Shown: positions 44,261 to 53,847 of the stretch, piece by piece
How positions within the stretch are numbered: the first letter of the stretch is position 1
Layout: every line of letters begins with the position of its first letter
From: Thermoplasmatota archaeon
Lineage (GTDB): Archaea; Thermoplasmatota; Penumbrarchaeia; JASLWR01
Assembly (NCBI GenBank): GCA_030740765.1
Contig: JASLWR010000019.1
Span: 1 to 55,346, forward strand
Reading direction: 5' to 3'
Length of the DNA: 55,346 nt
Program-made: the position numbers and the translations under genes
The notes under the pieces: generated by a model
Databases searched by the model: none
What the model was told of the DNA's origin: nothing
The model's input: only the letters and a program-made list of their open reading frames with translations

Positions 44261-45515
44261 CGAGCGGATCCTAACCGGTTCACGGAGGATTTGGCGGATT
44301 TGGAAATGGGGCTTTCTGGTTGCGTTCGTGGTAATGGTAGTCGTTTTCATAATAGGTATGAACGTTGAGGTCCAGCACAAAAGGTCCGGGATCCCAGGGG
44401 AGGAACCCATAAAGTTCTTCCGTACTGAAGTGTCACCCGCCATCACCGCTGGGATGAAAAGCTATACTGTTAGCATATCAAATGATCAAAAGTATACCAT
44501 AGAGTCGGTAAGCGCTGAGTTTCGAGGTCCCAACCTCGTGGCTCCGATGCGAGACCCCGTGACCCATGACGATTCGGTGAGTGCGGGGGGTGAGATAAGT
44601 TATTCTTTCGATATCCCCAAAGGGATCGAATCCGTGGAGTTCGAACTGATAGGGGATTCTCTACCGGGCTTGGCAGACATCAATCTTCACGTCCGCTCCA
44701 TCAATGGGAGTGCCAAGTGGTCATCGGAAAGCACATCGAACGATGAAATTATCAGCCTAACAAGCTCCGATATAGAATCAGGAGGATACGGCGCATACTC
44801 TATTATAGTCACCCATGAGAGTGGGATGCGATCCGTTTCATATACACTGAGCATATCCCCGACATTCGGTGATATTGTCCATTCCCAAACACATTCGACG
44901 GCGATCCCGCCCGAAGAAACGATAAAACTGGATTATCTTTTAAATCTGGACGAAGCCCAGGTGGACGAAATGAGATTCCATGTCACTGCCCGGATAAAAC
45001 TCCCGGATTCAATGATAATGGAGATACTAAAGGTCTACCGCTCCGATTGGTCGGTTGAAGTGGAACTTACTCAGGCACCGGACGAGCTAAAGGACACCGA
45101 ACCGTGGGGCCCTGTTGATACGACCGGGACCATTTCGGCAGTCGCATACTCGATTGCTGTGCTGAGCGGTATTGTTCTGTGGGCGCGCCTTCGTTTTTCC
45201 GAAATGGTCAAACCGAGTTTTATCGGGCCGGTACACTGCTTCATCTCATTGATATCCCTCATTCTGGCAGTTGACCACACTGCCATAGCGCTTCAGAAAT
45301 CCTGGCCATGGGGTTCCCCGGGAATGTTATTTGCATATCTCTCCATCGTTACAATGTTGGGATTTACCATTTTTTCCTTTTACGATGTTGAGGGCAAGAA
45401 GTGGCTTGGCAAGAGAAAATGGCGCTTGGTCCATCTATTCCTGACAATACTCCTTTTCATGGTTGTAATTCTTCATGTTGGGTTGATGGGCGACCACCTG
45501 GGATTCCTGAACTAA
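44247..45515 (+). CDS. membrane protein with four His-bearing C-terminal helices
   Basis: A 422-residue protein partnered with the BNR protein. It has an N-terminal helix (about 21-41), an exterior beta-rich region (about 50-285) and about four hydrophobic segments at the C-terminus (about 292-420). His residues are present in several of them: PVHCFISL, AVDHTAIAL, RLVHLFLTI, ILHVGLMGDH. Their placement recalls heme-b-binding helix bundles, though no family is recognised. The TTG start overlaps the preceding gene, with GGGAGCTG about 9 nt upstream; no ATG is available nearby. A redox role is only a guess. Confidence 0.7.
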   Translation: MTADNERILTGSRRIWRIWKWGFLVAFVVMVVVFIIGMNVEVQHKRSGIPGEEPIKFFRTEVSPAITAGMKSYTVSISNDQKYTIESVSAEFRGPNLVAPMRDPVTHDDSVSAGGEISYSFDIPKGIESVEFELIGDSLPGLADINLHVRSINGSAKWSSESTSNDEIISLTSSDIESGGYGAYSIIVTHESGMRSVSYTLSISPTFGDIVHSQTHSTAIPPEETIKLDYLLNLDEAQVDEMRFHVTARIKLPDSMIMEILKVYRSDWSVEVELTQAPDELKDTEPWGPVDTTGTISAVAYSIAVLSGIVLWARLRFSEMVKPSFIGPVHCFISLISLILAVDHTAIALQKSWPWGSPGMLFAYLSIVTMLGFTIFSFYDVEGKKWLGKRKWRLVHLFLTILLFMVVILHVGLMGDHLGFLN

Positions 45516-45776
45516 TGTGAGTAGTTTCAATAAATGATAGAATGGATTCGCGGGCTGCACAAATGGAGCGAAGGTCGAATTTTTCAATTCTTGGGAAGTG
45601 AATATAATGATTTTTTTGTTGTGAAGGGTGATTTATAGTAAACCTATACTTAGCTTAGGCATTGAACAATTGTTGTCGATCTTTAGAGGCGAATACCTTA
45701 AAAGCACTACGATGAATGTCACTCATTATCCGATTAATGTCCACCTAAAAGCACTGAAACCATAAACTCCGCATTC

Positions 45777-46718
45777 TCACACGGAAATATGCGTCCCTGC
45801 CTCTCCCCTGATGGCTTTTCCGATATTGCCCGCGGATGTGATTATAACCTTCGTACCGCCGTTCCGAAGATAATTTATCGCCGCCTTGACCTTTGGACCC
45901 ATGCTACCAGGTGCGAACTCTCCCGCTTCTAGGTACTTTTCCGCATCAGCAAGGGTGATTTTATCGAGGGCTATTTGGTCTGTTTGTCCATAATTGACGT
46001 AAACCCTGTCGATATCCGTGGATATCAAAAACAGGTCGACCGAAAGATCTGCGGCGAGAAGGCTGGAAGCTAGGTCCTTGTCAATCACCGCGGCGGTACC
46101 ATGCAAAATTCCCTCATTGTCTTCCACCACCGGAATGCCCCCACCACCTACCGCAATGACGATGAAACCTCCATGTATCAGTTCACGTATGCTCTCCATT
46201 TCTATGATGCGCCGCGGAAGAGGCGAGGCGACCACCCTTCTCCATCCCTTGTTCGGTATCTCAACGATGTCCCAGTTCTCGCTCTCCTTTTTTTTTATAG
46301 CGTCTTCTTTCGTGTAAACCGGTCCGATGGGTTTTGTGGGATTTTGGAATCCGGGATCTTTCTCATCCACGACACATTGGGTAATAACCGTGCAGCATTT
46401 TTTGTCGATCCTTCTTTTCAGGAATTCATTGTAGAGGTTCTGCTGCAGCATGTACCCGATGGCTCCCTGTGTATCGGCGCCCACAGAATCCAGGGGTACC
46501 GAGTGTATCTGTTCAGATGATATCTCGCTTCTCAAGAGAATAAATCCCACCTGCGGGCCGTTCCCGTGAGTTATAACTACATCCCAACCATCCTCGATCA
46601 TGTCCACGATATGCTTACATGTGATGTTGCTGATCTTGAATTGTTCTTCGACCGACTTGTGTTCTTGATCCGCTATCAACGAATTTCCGCCTATAGCCAC
46701 GATGGCCGTCCTTGCCAT
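45777..46718 (-). CDS. arcC: carbamate kinase
   Basis: Reversible transfer of phosphate between carbamoyl phosphate and ADP, making ATP, or making carbamoyl phosphate in archaea. A 313-residue amino-acid-kinase-fold enzyme with typical motifs AIGGNSLI (about 8-15), VITHGNGPQVGF, the block VAVGGGGIPVV in the form FIVIAVGGGGIPVVED, DKDLASSLLA and GEFAPGSMGPKVKAA. No arginine deiminase or ornithine carbamoyltransferase gene is adjacent. Upstream lies a small membrane-protein gene, same strand. The gap to the convergent gene at 45515 (261 nt) holds no supported feature; a 33-codon ATG frame there lacks a ribosome site. Confidence 0.96.
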   Translation of the reverse strand: MARTAIVAIGGNSLIADQEHKSVEEQFKISNITCKHIVDMIEDGWDVVITHGNGPQVGFILLRSEISSEQIHSVPLDSVGADTQGAIGYMLQQNLYNEFLKRRIDKKCCTVITQCVVDEKDPGFQNPTKPIGPVYTKEDAIKKKESENWDIVEIPNKGWRRVVASPLPRRIIEMESIRELIHGGFIVIAVGGGGIPVVEDNEGILHGTAAVIDKDLASSLLAADLSVDLFLISTDIDRVYVNYGQTDQIALDKITLADAEKYLEAGEFAPGSMGPKVKAAINYLRNGGTKVIITSAGNIGKAIRGEAGTHISV

Positions 46719-46760
46719 TTCATTACACTTCCCGTGTCAAATCTAATAAATGCGCTACTG

Positions 46761-46931
46761 TTATATTACAAAGAATAAAATCATTACCGAAAGGGTGCAG
46801 GTGATCGCAATAACGGCAAATAACCTGGTTGTCCTTTTATCTCGCCATACATACTTTGCGGTCCTGGCAAGGTATCCGAAAAGCAGGGCCATAAGGAATA
46901 ATATCAAACTTAACAGATCGATCCATTCCAT
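46761..46931 (-). CDS. small two-helix membrane protein (56 residues)
   Basis: Short frame MEWIDLLSLILFLMALLFGY...TRLFAVIAITCTLSVMILFF, ending FVI. Two hydrophobic segments (about 4-20 and 37-56) are separated by a basic loop RTAKYVWRDKRTTR. It lies 75 nt after the TPR/zinc-ribbon gene and 42 nt before arcC, all on the minus strand. GGGGAT lies 13-18 nt upstream and GTGGAACGG closer. The clean hydrophobic pattern is the main evidence for a real gene. Family unknown. Confidence 0.5.
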   Translation of the reverse strand: MEWIDLLSLILFLMALLFGYLARTAKYVWRDKRTTRLFAVIAITCTLSVMILFFVI

Positions 46932-47005
46932 ACCGTTCCACTATCCCCAATAGTACAACTTCGTTTGGAGCATACATTTTGATGCTTAATCCTGGCGATT
47001 TATTC

Positions 47006-48055
47006 TCATTTGAGAAGCTTGCCGGAAGCACCGCAATCCGGGCATTTCACGACGACGGGCCTTTTCTTTGAAGGGATTATGACGGTGGAGCGGCATTTCG
47101 GACATTTCATTGTATCGGGTTTATCCTTTTTTTCTTTATTTTCCCTGGGTTTCCGCCGTTCTCTCCTGTCCTCTTTGGGTTCCGGCTCCCGCCTTCGCCT
47201 CCTCTCGTCGCTGCGTCTTCTCGGTTTTTCTTCTTCTTCCTCCTCCTCGTCGTCTTCTTCTGGGGGTTCCGGTTCCCTCCTGCTACGTCTTTCCCCCCTG
47301 CGCCTTCTCGGTCTTTCTTCCTCCACCTCTTCTTCTTCTTCCTCCTCCACTTCTTCTACCACATCTTCCTCTTCTTCGTCGTCGCCCCAATCGGGTTCTC
47401 CCACCACTTCTTCCATCTCTACTTCACTTTCTTCTGAAAACTCAAATTCCATGGGTGGCGGTGTTTCATCTTCTATAACCTCGAAGGAATCCTCCATCTC
47501 GATATCCGGGTCCTCGATAAGCTCCGGTATCTCTTCGATTATCTCCACCACTGGTTTCTTTTTCTTTCCACGCCCTTTCTTTTTCTTCTTTCCCCTTTTC
47601 TTGACGGTTTCCTCTCGTTCCACGGTCAGCCTCTTGTAGTATTCCGCTTTCTTTTCCACCTTTTCGGCATATTTGAGGTCTTTTCTTGCCCTTTCCGATA
47701 TCTGGTGAGCTCTCTTCAAGGTTCTGCCCGCAAGTTGATATTCATTATCCTCAGTATGGATTATACCCATCTGCCTCCAGGCGTACTCGTCGTCTTCGTC
47801 AATATCGGTGAGCACCTTGAACCATTTCAATGCCTCTTCGTAGTCTCCTTCATTCTTGTGGAGTTCGGCAAGGTAGATGAACACCTCCAACTGAAGCTCT
47901 TCGTGAAGTTCATCATCTATTTCGTACCGGCTGGCGAGGCTCTTCAACATGAGCTCTCCGTCGTCACTCAGGGAGCCATCGGAAAAGGCTACCTTAAGAG
48001 CATCCTTGTATATTCTTATGTTCTGTTCCGGGATTTCGCTTTTTCTAGCCACCAT
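47006..48055 (-). CDS. TPR protein with acidic/basic low-complexity middle and C-terminal zinc ribbon
   Basis: A 349-residue cytoplasmic protein. The N-terminal part (about 1-130) is helical with TPR repeats (YLAELHKNEGDYEEALKWFK, AWRQMGIIHTEDNEYQLAG). A Lys-rich stretch (about 140-165) is followed by long Glu/Asp runs (about 170-260) and Arg/Glu repeats (about 245-310; RRRRGERRSRREPEP and relatives). The last 35 residues form a zinc ribbon, MKCPKCRST...KCPDCGA. GGGGTG just precedes the start. Zinc ribbons at the C-terminus also end the surface protein at 3226. Function is unknown; a scaffold or nucleic-acid role is possible. Confidence 0.82.
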   Translation of the reverse strand: MVARKSEIPEQNIRIYKDALKVAFSDGSLSDDGELMLKSLASRYEIDDELHEELQLEVFIYLAELHKNEGDYEEALKWFKVLTDIDEDDEYAWRQMGIIHTEDNEYQLAGRTLKRAHQISERARKDLKYAEKVEKKAEYYKRLTVEREETVKKRGKKKKKGRGKKKKPVVEIIEEIPELIEDPDIEMEDSFEVIEDETPPPMEFEFSEESEVEMEEVVGEPDWGDDEEEEDVVEEVEEEEEEEVEEERPRRRRGERRSRREPEPPEEDDEEEEEEEKPRRRSDERRRRREPEPKEDRRERRKPRENKEKKDKPDTMKCPKCRSTVIIPSKKRPVVVKCPDCGASGKLLK

Positions 48056-48079
48056 AACACCCCTTTTGCTATTATATTA

Positions 48080-48153
48080 CAGAATCACAGGGACCGATTC
48101 TGCTGAATCGAGAACAACTGGTTCTTAAGGAAGCACCTGGACCCCATTGGGTC
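48080..48153. repeat. three consecutive hairpins upstream of the TPR/zinc-ribbon gene
   Basis: CAGAATC/GATTCTG (48080-48102), AGAAC/GTTCT (48111-48125) and GACCC/GGGTC (48140-48153). On the minus strand the first reads CAGAATCGGTCCCTGTG, sharing GAATCGGTCCCT with the element at 17616. The block ttctcgattca (minus) also occurs in the element at 2328. It lies 20-95 nt upstream of the minus-strand start at 48055 and could sit in its leader. Confidence 0.5.
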
Positions 48154-48345
48154 TCTCGGGATAGAGCTAATATTGCCATTTCGATTATATAATTAACGAT
48201 TATATATTATAAAAAGAGAAACATGGATGCAGAGTTCCGTGCGAAATGATGTTGGCAGAATTTATTTTCATATTTTTGAATTTTTTTATTACATCATTGT
48301 TTTTTTACGTTTTCCCCCACCGATTTCATTATTAATCCATGATTT

Positions 48346-49755
48346 TTACTTATAACGTTTTAATTTCGAATCTAATGTCCTAGCCATGGTGGGGGTGATG
48401 CCCTCAACCAATCGGAGGTCATCAGGTATGGCATCCATCAGCTCTTCCATGGACCAGTATCCTCCCAGATAAAGTCTCATTGCTGTGTCATCGTCCACTT
48501 CTAGCTCATCGATAAATCGTTTTATCACCGTTTCCATGGAATGTTCCGCCTCGCCGGTAAGACGTAGTTCCGCAATATCTTGTTTCTCTACATTTTCTTC
48601 TATTACAGTCGAGACGTCAAGGCCAATTTCTTCCGATGGATTTGCCTCGACTCTCTTATTTTCTACACGTTCTTTCACTTGTGCTTTTGTAATCTCTTTT
48701 TTTATCGGACCATTTTCCTTGTCTTTTTGTTCATCAGTTAGCAGATAGGTTACTTCTTCCATTTCATCCTGGTCGAATTCGTCATATATCTCCCCCACCA
48801 GTTCCTCAAGGATGTCCTCCAGTGTTATTATTCCCAGGAATTTGTGATTATCATCACCGACGATGGCCATATGAAACCGGTTCGCTCTCATGGTATTGAA
48901 TACCGATGTTATGTCCTCATCGGGGGAGACAATAAACGGCTTTCTCATGAATTTCTTGATACTTTCTTCCATCCTGTTGAGAAGATCCTTTGAATTTATC
49001 ACACCTACAATCTTCATTTTCTGGCTGTTTACTACAGGCAAACGGGTGTATCCCCTGTATAGCATCTGTTTCTTGGCTTCGATCGCGGATAATTTCTTGT
49101 CCAGGTATTTCACATCGTTTCCGGGTATCATGGCATCCTTGACCTTCAGATCACCGAATTTGAATACCCTGTATATAATATCCTTTTCGATATCCTTTAT
49201 CTCTCCGGCATCCGCCCCCTTGTCGGCGAGATGTTTTATACTCAATTCCTGGACGTGAAAATCCTCCTTTGCAATGGAACCTCTACCTAGGCTCATTAGC
49301 CCCCGAGATATTACCTTCAGCATCGATATCAGGGGAGCCAAACCTCTCGAGAGATAATAAATCTCTTTTGCATTGCGGGAACTTATCCTCCGGTTCTTCT
49401 TTATCGCATAGGCTTTCGGTGTGATCTCTCCGAAAACAAGCAAGAGAAATGTCAATGCTCCCACTGAGATGGAGACGCCGATATTACCCCAAAGACTGTA
49501 AAAAAGAAGTGTGGCCAGGGAAGATGCAACGATGTTGACCAGATTGTTTCCAATAAGTATTGTAATTATAGTACGGTCCATATCGTCCATCAATTTCTCT
49601 ATGAAAATCACATTTTTCGTTCTTTTGTGTTTCATCTGGAGAAGGTCTATCTCGTTCAGGGAAGTCAGAGCCGTCTCCGCACCCGAGAATCTCCCGGATA
49701 GATATATGAGAAAAAATAATACGGAAACATATATGACTATGCTAAATGGGTCCAT
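48346..49755 (-). CDS. CNNM/CorC-type membrane protein with CBS pair and helix-hairpin-helix-like C-terminus
   Basis: A 469-residue membrane protein of the DUF21 (HlyC/CorC, CNNM) family implicated in Mg2+ transport. DUF21 lies at about 5-175 (SGAETALTSLNEIDLLQMKH, LIGNNLVNIVASSLATLLF, VFGEITPKAYAIKK), and a CBS pair follows at about 205-330 (MIPGNDVKYLDKK, LVGEIYDEFDQDE). The usual CorC_HlyC domain is absent; instead come an acidic linker and a helical end (LRLVEGITPTMARTLDSKL) like a helix-hairpin-helix. The ATG at 49755 has GAGGTT upstream, so the 14-residue longer frame is not used. Confidence 0.88.
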   Translation of the reverse strand: MDPFSIVIYVSVLFFLIYLSGRFSGAETALTSLNEIDLLQMKHKRTKNVIFIEKLMDDMDRTIITILIGNNLVNIVASSLATLLFYSLWGNIGVSISVGALTFLLLVFGEITPKAYAIKKNRRISSRNAKEIYYLSRGLAPLISMLKVISRGLMSLGRGSIAKEDFHVQELSIKHLADKGADAGEIKDIEKDIIYRVFKFGDLKVKDAMIPGNDVKYLDKKLSAIEAKKQMLYRGYTRLPVVNSQKMKIVGVINSKDLLNRMEESIKKFMRKPFIVSPDEDITSVFNTMRANRFHMAIVGDDNHKFLGIITLEDILEELVGEIYDEFDQDEMEEVTYLLTDEQKDKENGPIKKEITKAQVKERVENKRVEANPSEEIGLDVSTVIEENVEKQDIAELRLTGEAEHSMETVIKRFIDELEVDDDTAMRLYLGGYWSMEELMDAIPDDLRLVEGITPTMARTLDSKLKRYK

Positions 49756-49954
49756 CAATAACCTCAGTATCTTAGGGTTATTTGTTATAACCTTCAACCG
49801 ATTATTAAAGATTGTCGTTATATTATACTAATGTATTATTTGTTGAATTCGATTTCCCCGATAGCTTCCGATAAAGGATTCAGAGAAATGAACGGAGATT
49901 AATTATATTTGCTGAGGGTTATTATACTTCGTAAAGTTATTTCAGGTGATTGAA

Positions 49955-50962
49955 ATGGTACTTATCTTTGACGAATCATACCTAGAACACCAGCAGAATT
50001 ACATGCATCCCGAGCGTCCGGAACGCCTGGAAGCAATAGTGGAAAAGATGAGAGCCGAATCACTCTGGAACAATGTAGTAAAACCGGAGCCCGCCACAGT
50101 GGAAGATGTAATGCTTAACCATTCGGAACGATATATTCGCCGGATCAGGGATTCACCTGAAGGGTATATCGACCCGGATACTTACCTCCGGAAAAAGACC
50201 TATAGCATAGCTATGAAGGCGGTTGGAGGGGCTATAAAAGCCGCGGAAATGGCATACGAGAAGAAAGAAACTTCGCTGGCTTTGCTGAGACCCCCCGGAC
50301 ATCATGCAGTGGAAAGCTCATCAATGGGTTTTTGCTATTTCAACAACATTGCCATTGCAGCAATGACCATGGCTGATAAGGCACAACGTATTGCAATCAT
50401 CGATCCCGATGTCCATCATGGGAACGGTACTCAGGATTCCTTCTATGCCAATGAGGACATTCTGTACATCTCTACACACCAGAGATATATTTTCCCCGGA
50501 ACCGGTAGTATATCCGAGGTAGGAAGCGGGAAGGGTAAGGGATTTACGGTTAACATTCCATTTGACAACGGTTGCGGGGATGCCAGTTACGAGATGGCAA
50601 TGGAAAAGGTAATTCATCCTGTTATTAAGCAATTCAATCCTGATATGATAATGGTGTCTCTGGGGACCGATGCTCATTACGAAGATTTGTTAGCCGGATT
50701 GAACCTTTCCAGCAAAGGTTACGTGGACTTGTTAAACGGGATCCATGGATTAGCGAGGGAAATTTGCCATGGGCGATTTGCGGTTTTCCTGGAAGGAGGC
50801 TACGCTCTTTCGCCGTTGAGCGAGATAGTAACGGGTTTCTACGGCTCCACACAAGGAAGAGATATCTCTCTCAAGCATACCGACATATCGGATAAAAAGG
50901 GATTGGGTATGGCTACGATAAGGTCCGTATTGGATACCCAGAAAAAATATTGGGACCTATAG
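49955..50962 (+). CDS. histone deacetylase-fold amidohydrolase (AcuC/class II type)
   Basis: A 335-residue Zn-dependent deacetylase-like enzyme. Motifs are HPERPERLEAI near the N-terminus, LLRPPGHHA (about 111-119, with the His pair), IIDPDVHHGNG (about 147-157, Zn Asp and His), SLGTDAHYEDLLAG (about 234-247, Zn Asp) and LEGGYALS (about 277-284, transition-state Tyr). Substrate could be acetylated protein (for example chromatin proteins), polyamine or acetoin-pathway acyl groups; sequence does not say. The ATG at 49955 is chosen because CAGGTGATT lies upstream; a GTG nine bases earlier would put it inside the ribosome site. Confidence 0.92.
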   Translation: MVLIFDESYLEHQQNYMHPERPERLEAIVEKMRAESLWNNVVKPEPATVEDVMLNHSERYIRRIRDSPEGYIDPDTYLRKKTYSIAMKAVGGAIKAAEMAYEKKETSLALLRPPGHHAVESSSMGFCYFNNIAIAAMTMADKAQRIAIIDPDVHHGNGTQDSFYANEDILYISTHQRYIFPGTGSISEVGSGKGKGFTVNIPFDNGCGDASYEMAMEKVIHPVIKQFNPDMIMVSLGTDAHYEDLLAGLNLSSKGYVDLLNGIHGLAREICHGRFAVFLEGGYALSPLSEIVTGFYGSTQGRDISLKHTDISDKKGLGMATIRSVLDTQKKYWDL

Positions 50963-50967
50963 AAAAA

Positions 50968-51633
50968 TCAGTGTATGTATGCGTCGGTCTTATCCTTGTC
51001 TTCTTCCTTGCTTTTCTTCGTACCATTTGACGTGATGGGATTTGCCGCAACCTCGAAAACCACTTCTGTAGCAAGACTTTCATTCATACCCGCCAACACT
51101 AGATCCTGAATTATTTCGGCTTTTTCCCGTCCCCTGTTGAGGTCGATCTGGATGCCCAATTTCAATATTTCCAGTGCCTCTTCCTCGCTCATATTCCCTA
51201 TCCCGTATTCGGACATTCCAAACTTGGATAACCACCAGCGACCACCGTGTATCAGACTGCTCATGGCTGTGTTGAATTCGCTCTTGTTCAGGTATTGTGT
51301 ATCAAGGTCCACCCGCAATACTATCTCATCGTTCCTGTTTGCAAGGACGAACTTTATAAATCGGCTCTCATCGTTGCGGATCAGCAGTTCTCTGAATATG
51401 TCTGCTTTCTGTTCTTTTTCCCAGCTATATGTCTCTATAGTAGTATAGATCGAAACGTGGATCACTTCATCATTTATCGCTACGCCAATGGGGAATGGAA
51501 CGTCCTTGTTCTCCACCAGTAGACCTTTTTCGAGACTAGGATGTTCTCTTATATTCCAGTTCGAATCGATAATCATATTTGATGTTTCGTTCCCTTCCGA
51601 GAACCACTTTCTCACTTTCTTATACCAGTCCAT
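50968..51633 (-). CDS. YbjN-like hypothetical protein
   Basis: A 221-residue soluble protein, not firmly assigned. The pattern of alternating strands and helices (VPFPIGVAINDEVIHVSIYTT, FIKFVLANRNDEIVLRVDLD, FNTAMSSLIHGGRWWLS) is like YbjN or type III secretion chaperone folds. It then has a helical, charged C-terminal region (EEEALEILKLGIQIDLNRG, ATEVVFEVAANP) and a Lys/Asp-rich tail. The ATG at 51633 follows GGGGTCGA; a start at 51663 is an alternative. It converges on the deacetylase gene with 5 nt between stops. No partner is evident. Confidence 0.65.
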   Translation of the reverse strand: MDWYKKVRKWFSEGNETSNMIIDSNWNIREHPSLEKGLLVENKDVPFPIGVAINDEVIHVSIYTTIETYSWEKEQKADIFRELLIRNDESRFIKFVLANRNDEIVLRVDLDTQYLNKSEFNTAMSSLIHGGRWWLSKFGMSEYGIGNMSEEEALEILKLGIQIDLNRGREKAEIIQDLVLAGMNESLATEVVFEVAANPITSNGTKKSKEEDKDKTDAYIH

Positions 51634-52068
51634 TCGACCCCACTTCCATAATATTTTGCCCAATGATTTTCATGTGGTTTTGAATATTAAACGTACGCCT
51701 TTTGGCGCTAATTATGATTAGCTAATTAAAGTTTTCTGTCTATTGCCTTTACTCATAAAACATGGATTTTTCTTCTCAATTTTCTCCTTTTTTAATCCTC
51801 AGAACCTATTGGAGATTATTACAGGAAATGTGATTCCGCCATGTACTGATTCCCGGATGATTTCCTGTATCACTAAGAATACTGGGACCTATCGGTTTAA
51901 TAAAGTGGATTCCCGAAGATGGCGGGGAGTTGAATAGTTATTTAAAATCGCAAGAAAATAGCAACACTTTTTTATAGGGATTTGTTATAGCGAGAAAGGA
52001 ATTATACCAACCCAAAATTACCTTGAACGGTTTTCACAGAATAAACAGGCAAAAAATCAGGTGGTACG
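51634..52068 (+). promoter_or_regulatory. upstream region of the atpA-atpB operon
   Basis: There is no gene here. A 9-bp perfect inverted repeat ACAGGAAAT/ATTTCCTGT spans 51821-51868 with a long arm between. TATA-like runs are at 51940-51949 (tatttaaaat) and about 51969-51979 (ttttttatagg). The start codon of atpA is preceded by AGGTGG, 5 nt upstream. The remainder, about 51700-51820, is AT-rich with nothing recognised. Confidence 0.45.
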
Positions 52069-53847
52069 ATGACTAATGCAAAAGAAGGGCAGATCATATT
52101 CATTGCTGGGCCAGTAGTAAAGGCAGACGGGATGAAAGGTGCTAAGATGTATGACGTGGTACAGGTGGGTGAGGAGGGGCTGATAGGTGAGATCATAGGT
52201 CTTCTCGGTGACCAGGCTACCATGCAGGTGTATGAGGAGACCGCAGGGGTTGTACCTGGAGAGAAGGTTGTACAGACCGAGCGACCCTTATCCGTTGCGC
52301 TGGCACCGGGCCTCATCGGAATGATTTATGACGGGATCCAGAGACCGCTGGCAAAGATCATGAAAAAAACCGGAATGTATATGGCCCGCGGTGTAAGGGT
52401 TGATTCACTGGATTTCCAGAAAAAATGGCACTTTGTTCCCAAGGTCAAGGCCGGGAAAGAAGTGTCCGAAGGCCAGGTCCTCGGTGTGGTGCAGGAAACT
52501 CCCGTGGTATTACACAAGATTATGGTCCCTCCGGATGTCAGTGGAAAACTCACATTCCTTGCTGGCGAAGGCGATTATACCATCGAGGAGATCGTGGCCA
52601 CCGTGAACGCGGAGGGAAATAAAAAGGACCTCGCCATGCTTCAGTATTGGCCTGTAAGAATGGCCCGTCCTTTCGTCAAAAAGTTCGATCCCGAGATCCC
52701 GCTTCTTACAGGACAGAGAATCCTTGATGCATTTTTCCCGTTGACAAAGGGGGGGACTGCTGCGATACCAGGTGGTTTTGGAACCGGAAAGACAGTTACC
52801 CAGCACCAGCTTGCAAAATGGTGCGATGCGGATATAATCGTATATGTCGGTTGTGGGGAGAGAGGAAATGAGATGACCGAGGTACTGATGGAATTTCCCG
52901 AACTGGAGGATCCACGGACCGGCCAACCTTTGATGAACCGGACGATCCTCATCGCCAACACGTCAAATATGCCTGTGGCTGCAAGAGAGGCCAGTGTTTA
53001 TACAGGGATAACCATCGCGGAGTATTACAGGGATATGGGTTACACTGTAGGATTGATGGCGGATTCCACTTCGAGATGGGCCGAGGCTTTGAGAGAGATC
53101 TCGGGCAGGCTGGAAGAGATGCCCGGGGAGGAAGGGTATCCAGCCTATCTAGCCTCCAAACTGGCAGATTTTTATGAAAGAGCAGGATACGTCCAGGTGA
53201 TCGGGCCGGAAAAGAAAACGGGTTCAATCGCCATTATAGGGGCAGTTTCGCCGCCGGGTGGTGATTTTTCCGAGCCTGTGACACAGAATACCCTACGAAT
53301 CGTGAAGGTATTCTGGGCCCTTGATTCTGACCTTGCAGATAAAAAACATTTCCCGGCGATCCACTGGCTCAAGAGTTATTCGCTTTATCTCGAAAAGGCC
53401 AGCGATTGGTGGAAGAAGAACGTCAATGAGGAATGGCCGGAACTGCGGGAAAAGGCTATGAAACTGCTGCAGAAGGAGAACGAACTTCAGGAGATAATAC
53501 AACTGGTGGGCCCGGATGCGTTACCCCATCATGAACAGATAGTTCTCGAGGCTTCCAGGATAATCAGGGAGGATTTCCTCCAGCAGCACGCCTATCACCG
53601 GGTTGACACCTATTGTCCCACCACAAAGCAGTACCAGATGATGAAGATCATGCTGGATTACTTCGATCGATTGAACGATGCCCTGAAGAAAGGAGTGCGT
53701 ATCGACGTTTTGAAGGCACAGAGGGATATGAAAGAGAAAATCTCCAGATTGAAGTATATCGACAACAAGACCTTCGACAGAGATTCCAAACAGGTTACCA
53801 AATTGATTGAAAAGACCTTCTCGAAACTACTGGAGGGGTCCAAATGA
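52069..53847 (+). CDS. atpA: A-type ATP synthase catalytic subunit A
   Basis: Catalytic, nucleotide-hydrolysing/synthesising subunit of the A1 head. At 592 residues it is the expected length. Walker [11 protein letters not shown] lies near 234-243 (commonly PFGSGKT; here GTG), with [14 protein letters not shown] and [20 protein letters not shown] in the core, and the long non-homologous insert typical of A subunits (about 115-200). The start has AGGTGG upstream. The stop overlaps the atpB start (ATGA), so the subunits are coupled. No genes for subunits I, K, E, C or F lie upstream on this strand, unlike the common archaeal order. Confidence 0.96.
   Translation: MTNAKEGQIIFIAGPVVKADGMKGAKMYDVVQVGEEGLIGEIIGLLGDQATMQVYEETAGVVPGEKVVQTERPLSVALAPGLIGMIYDGIQRPLAKIMKKTGMYMARGVRVDSLDFQKKWHFVPKVKAGKEVSEGQVLGVVQETPVVLHKIMVPPDVSGKLTFLAGEGDYTIEEIVATVNAEGNKKDLAMLQYWPVRMARPFVKKFDPEIPLLTGQRILDAFFPLTKGGTAAIPGGFGTGKTVTQHQLAKWCDADIIVYVGCGERGNEMTEVLMEFPELEDPRTGQPLMNRTILIANTSNMPVAAREASVYTGITIAEYYRDMGYTVGLMADSTSRWAEALREISGRLEEMPGEEGYPAYLASKLADFYERAGYVQVIGPEKKTGSIAIIGAVSPPGGDFSEPVTQNTLRIVKVFWALDSDLADKKHFPAIHWLKSYSLYLEKASDWWKKNVNEEWPELREKAMKLLQKENELQEIIQLVGPDALPHHEQIVLEASRIIREDFLQQHAYHRVDTYCPTTKQYQMMKIMLDYFDRLNDALKKGVRIDVLKAQRDMKEKISRLKYIDNKTFDRDSKQVTKLIEKTFSKLLEGSK

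Noticed and set aside
45535..45639. 33-codon frame MIEWIRGLHKW... after the His-bearing membrane protein
   Set aside because: No ribosome site, no family, and another overlapping frame is just as open.
47010..47639. 209-codon plus-strand Ser-rich frame
   Set aside because: Reverse complement of the Glu/Lys runs of the TPR/zinc-ribbon gene.
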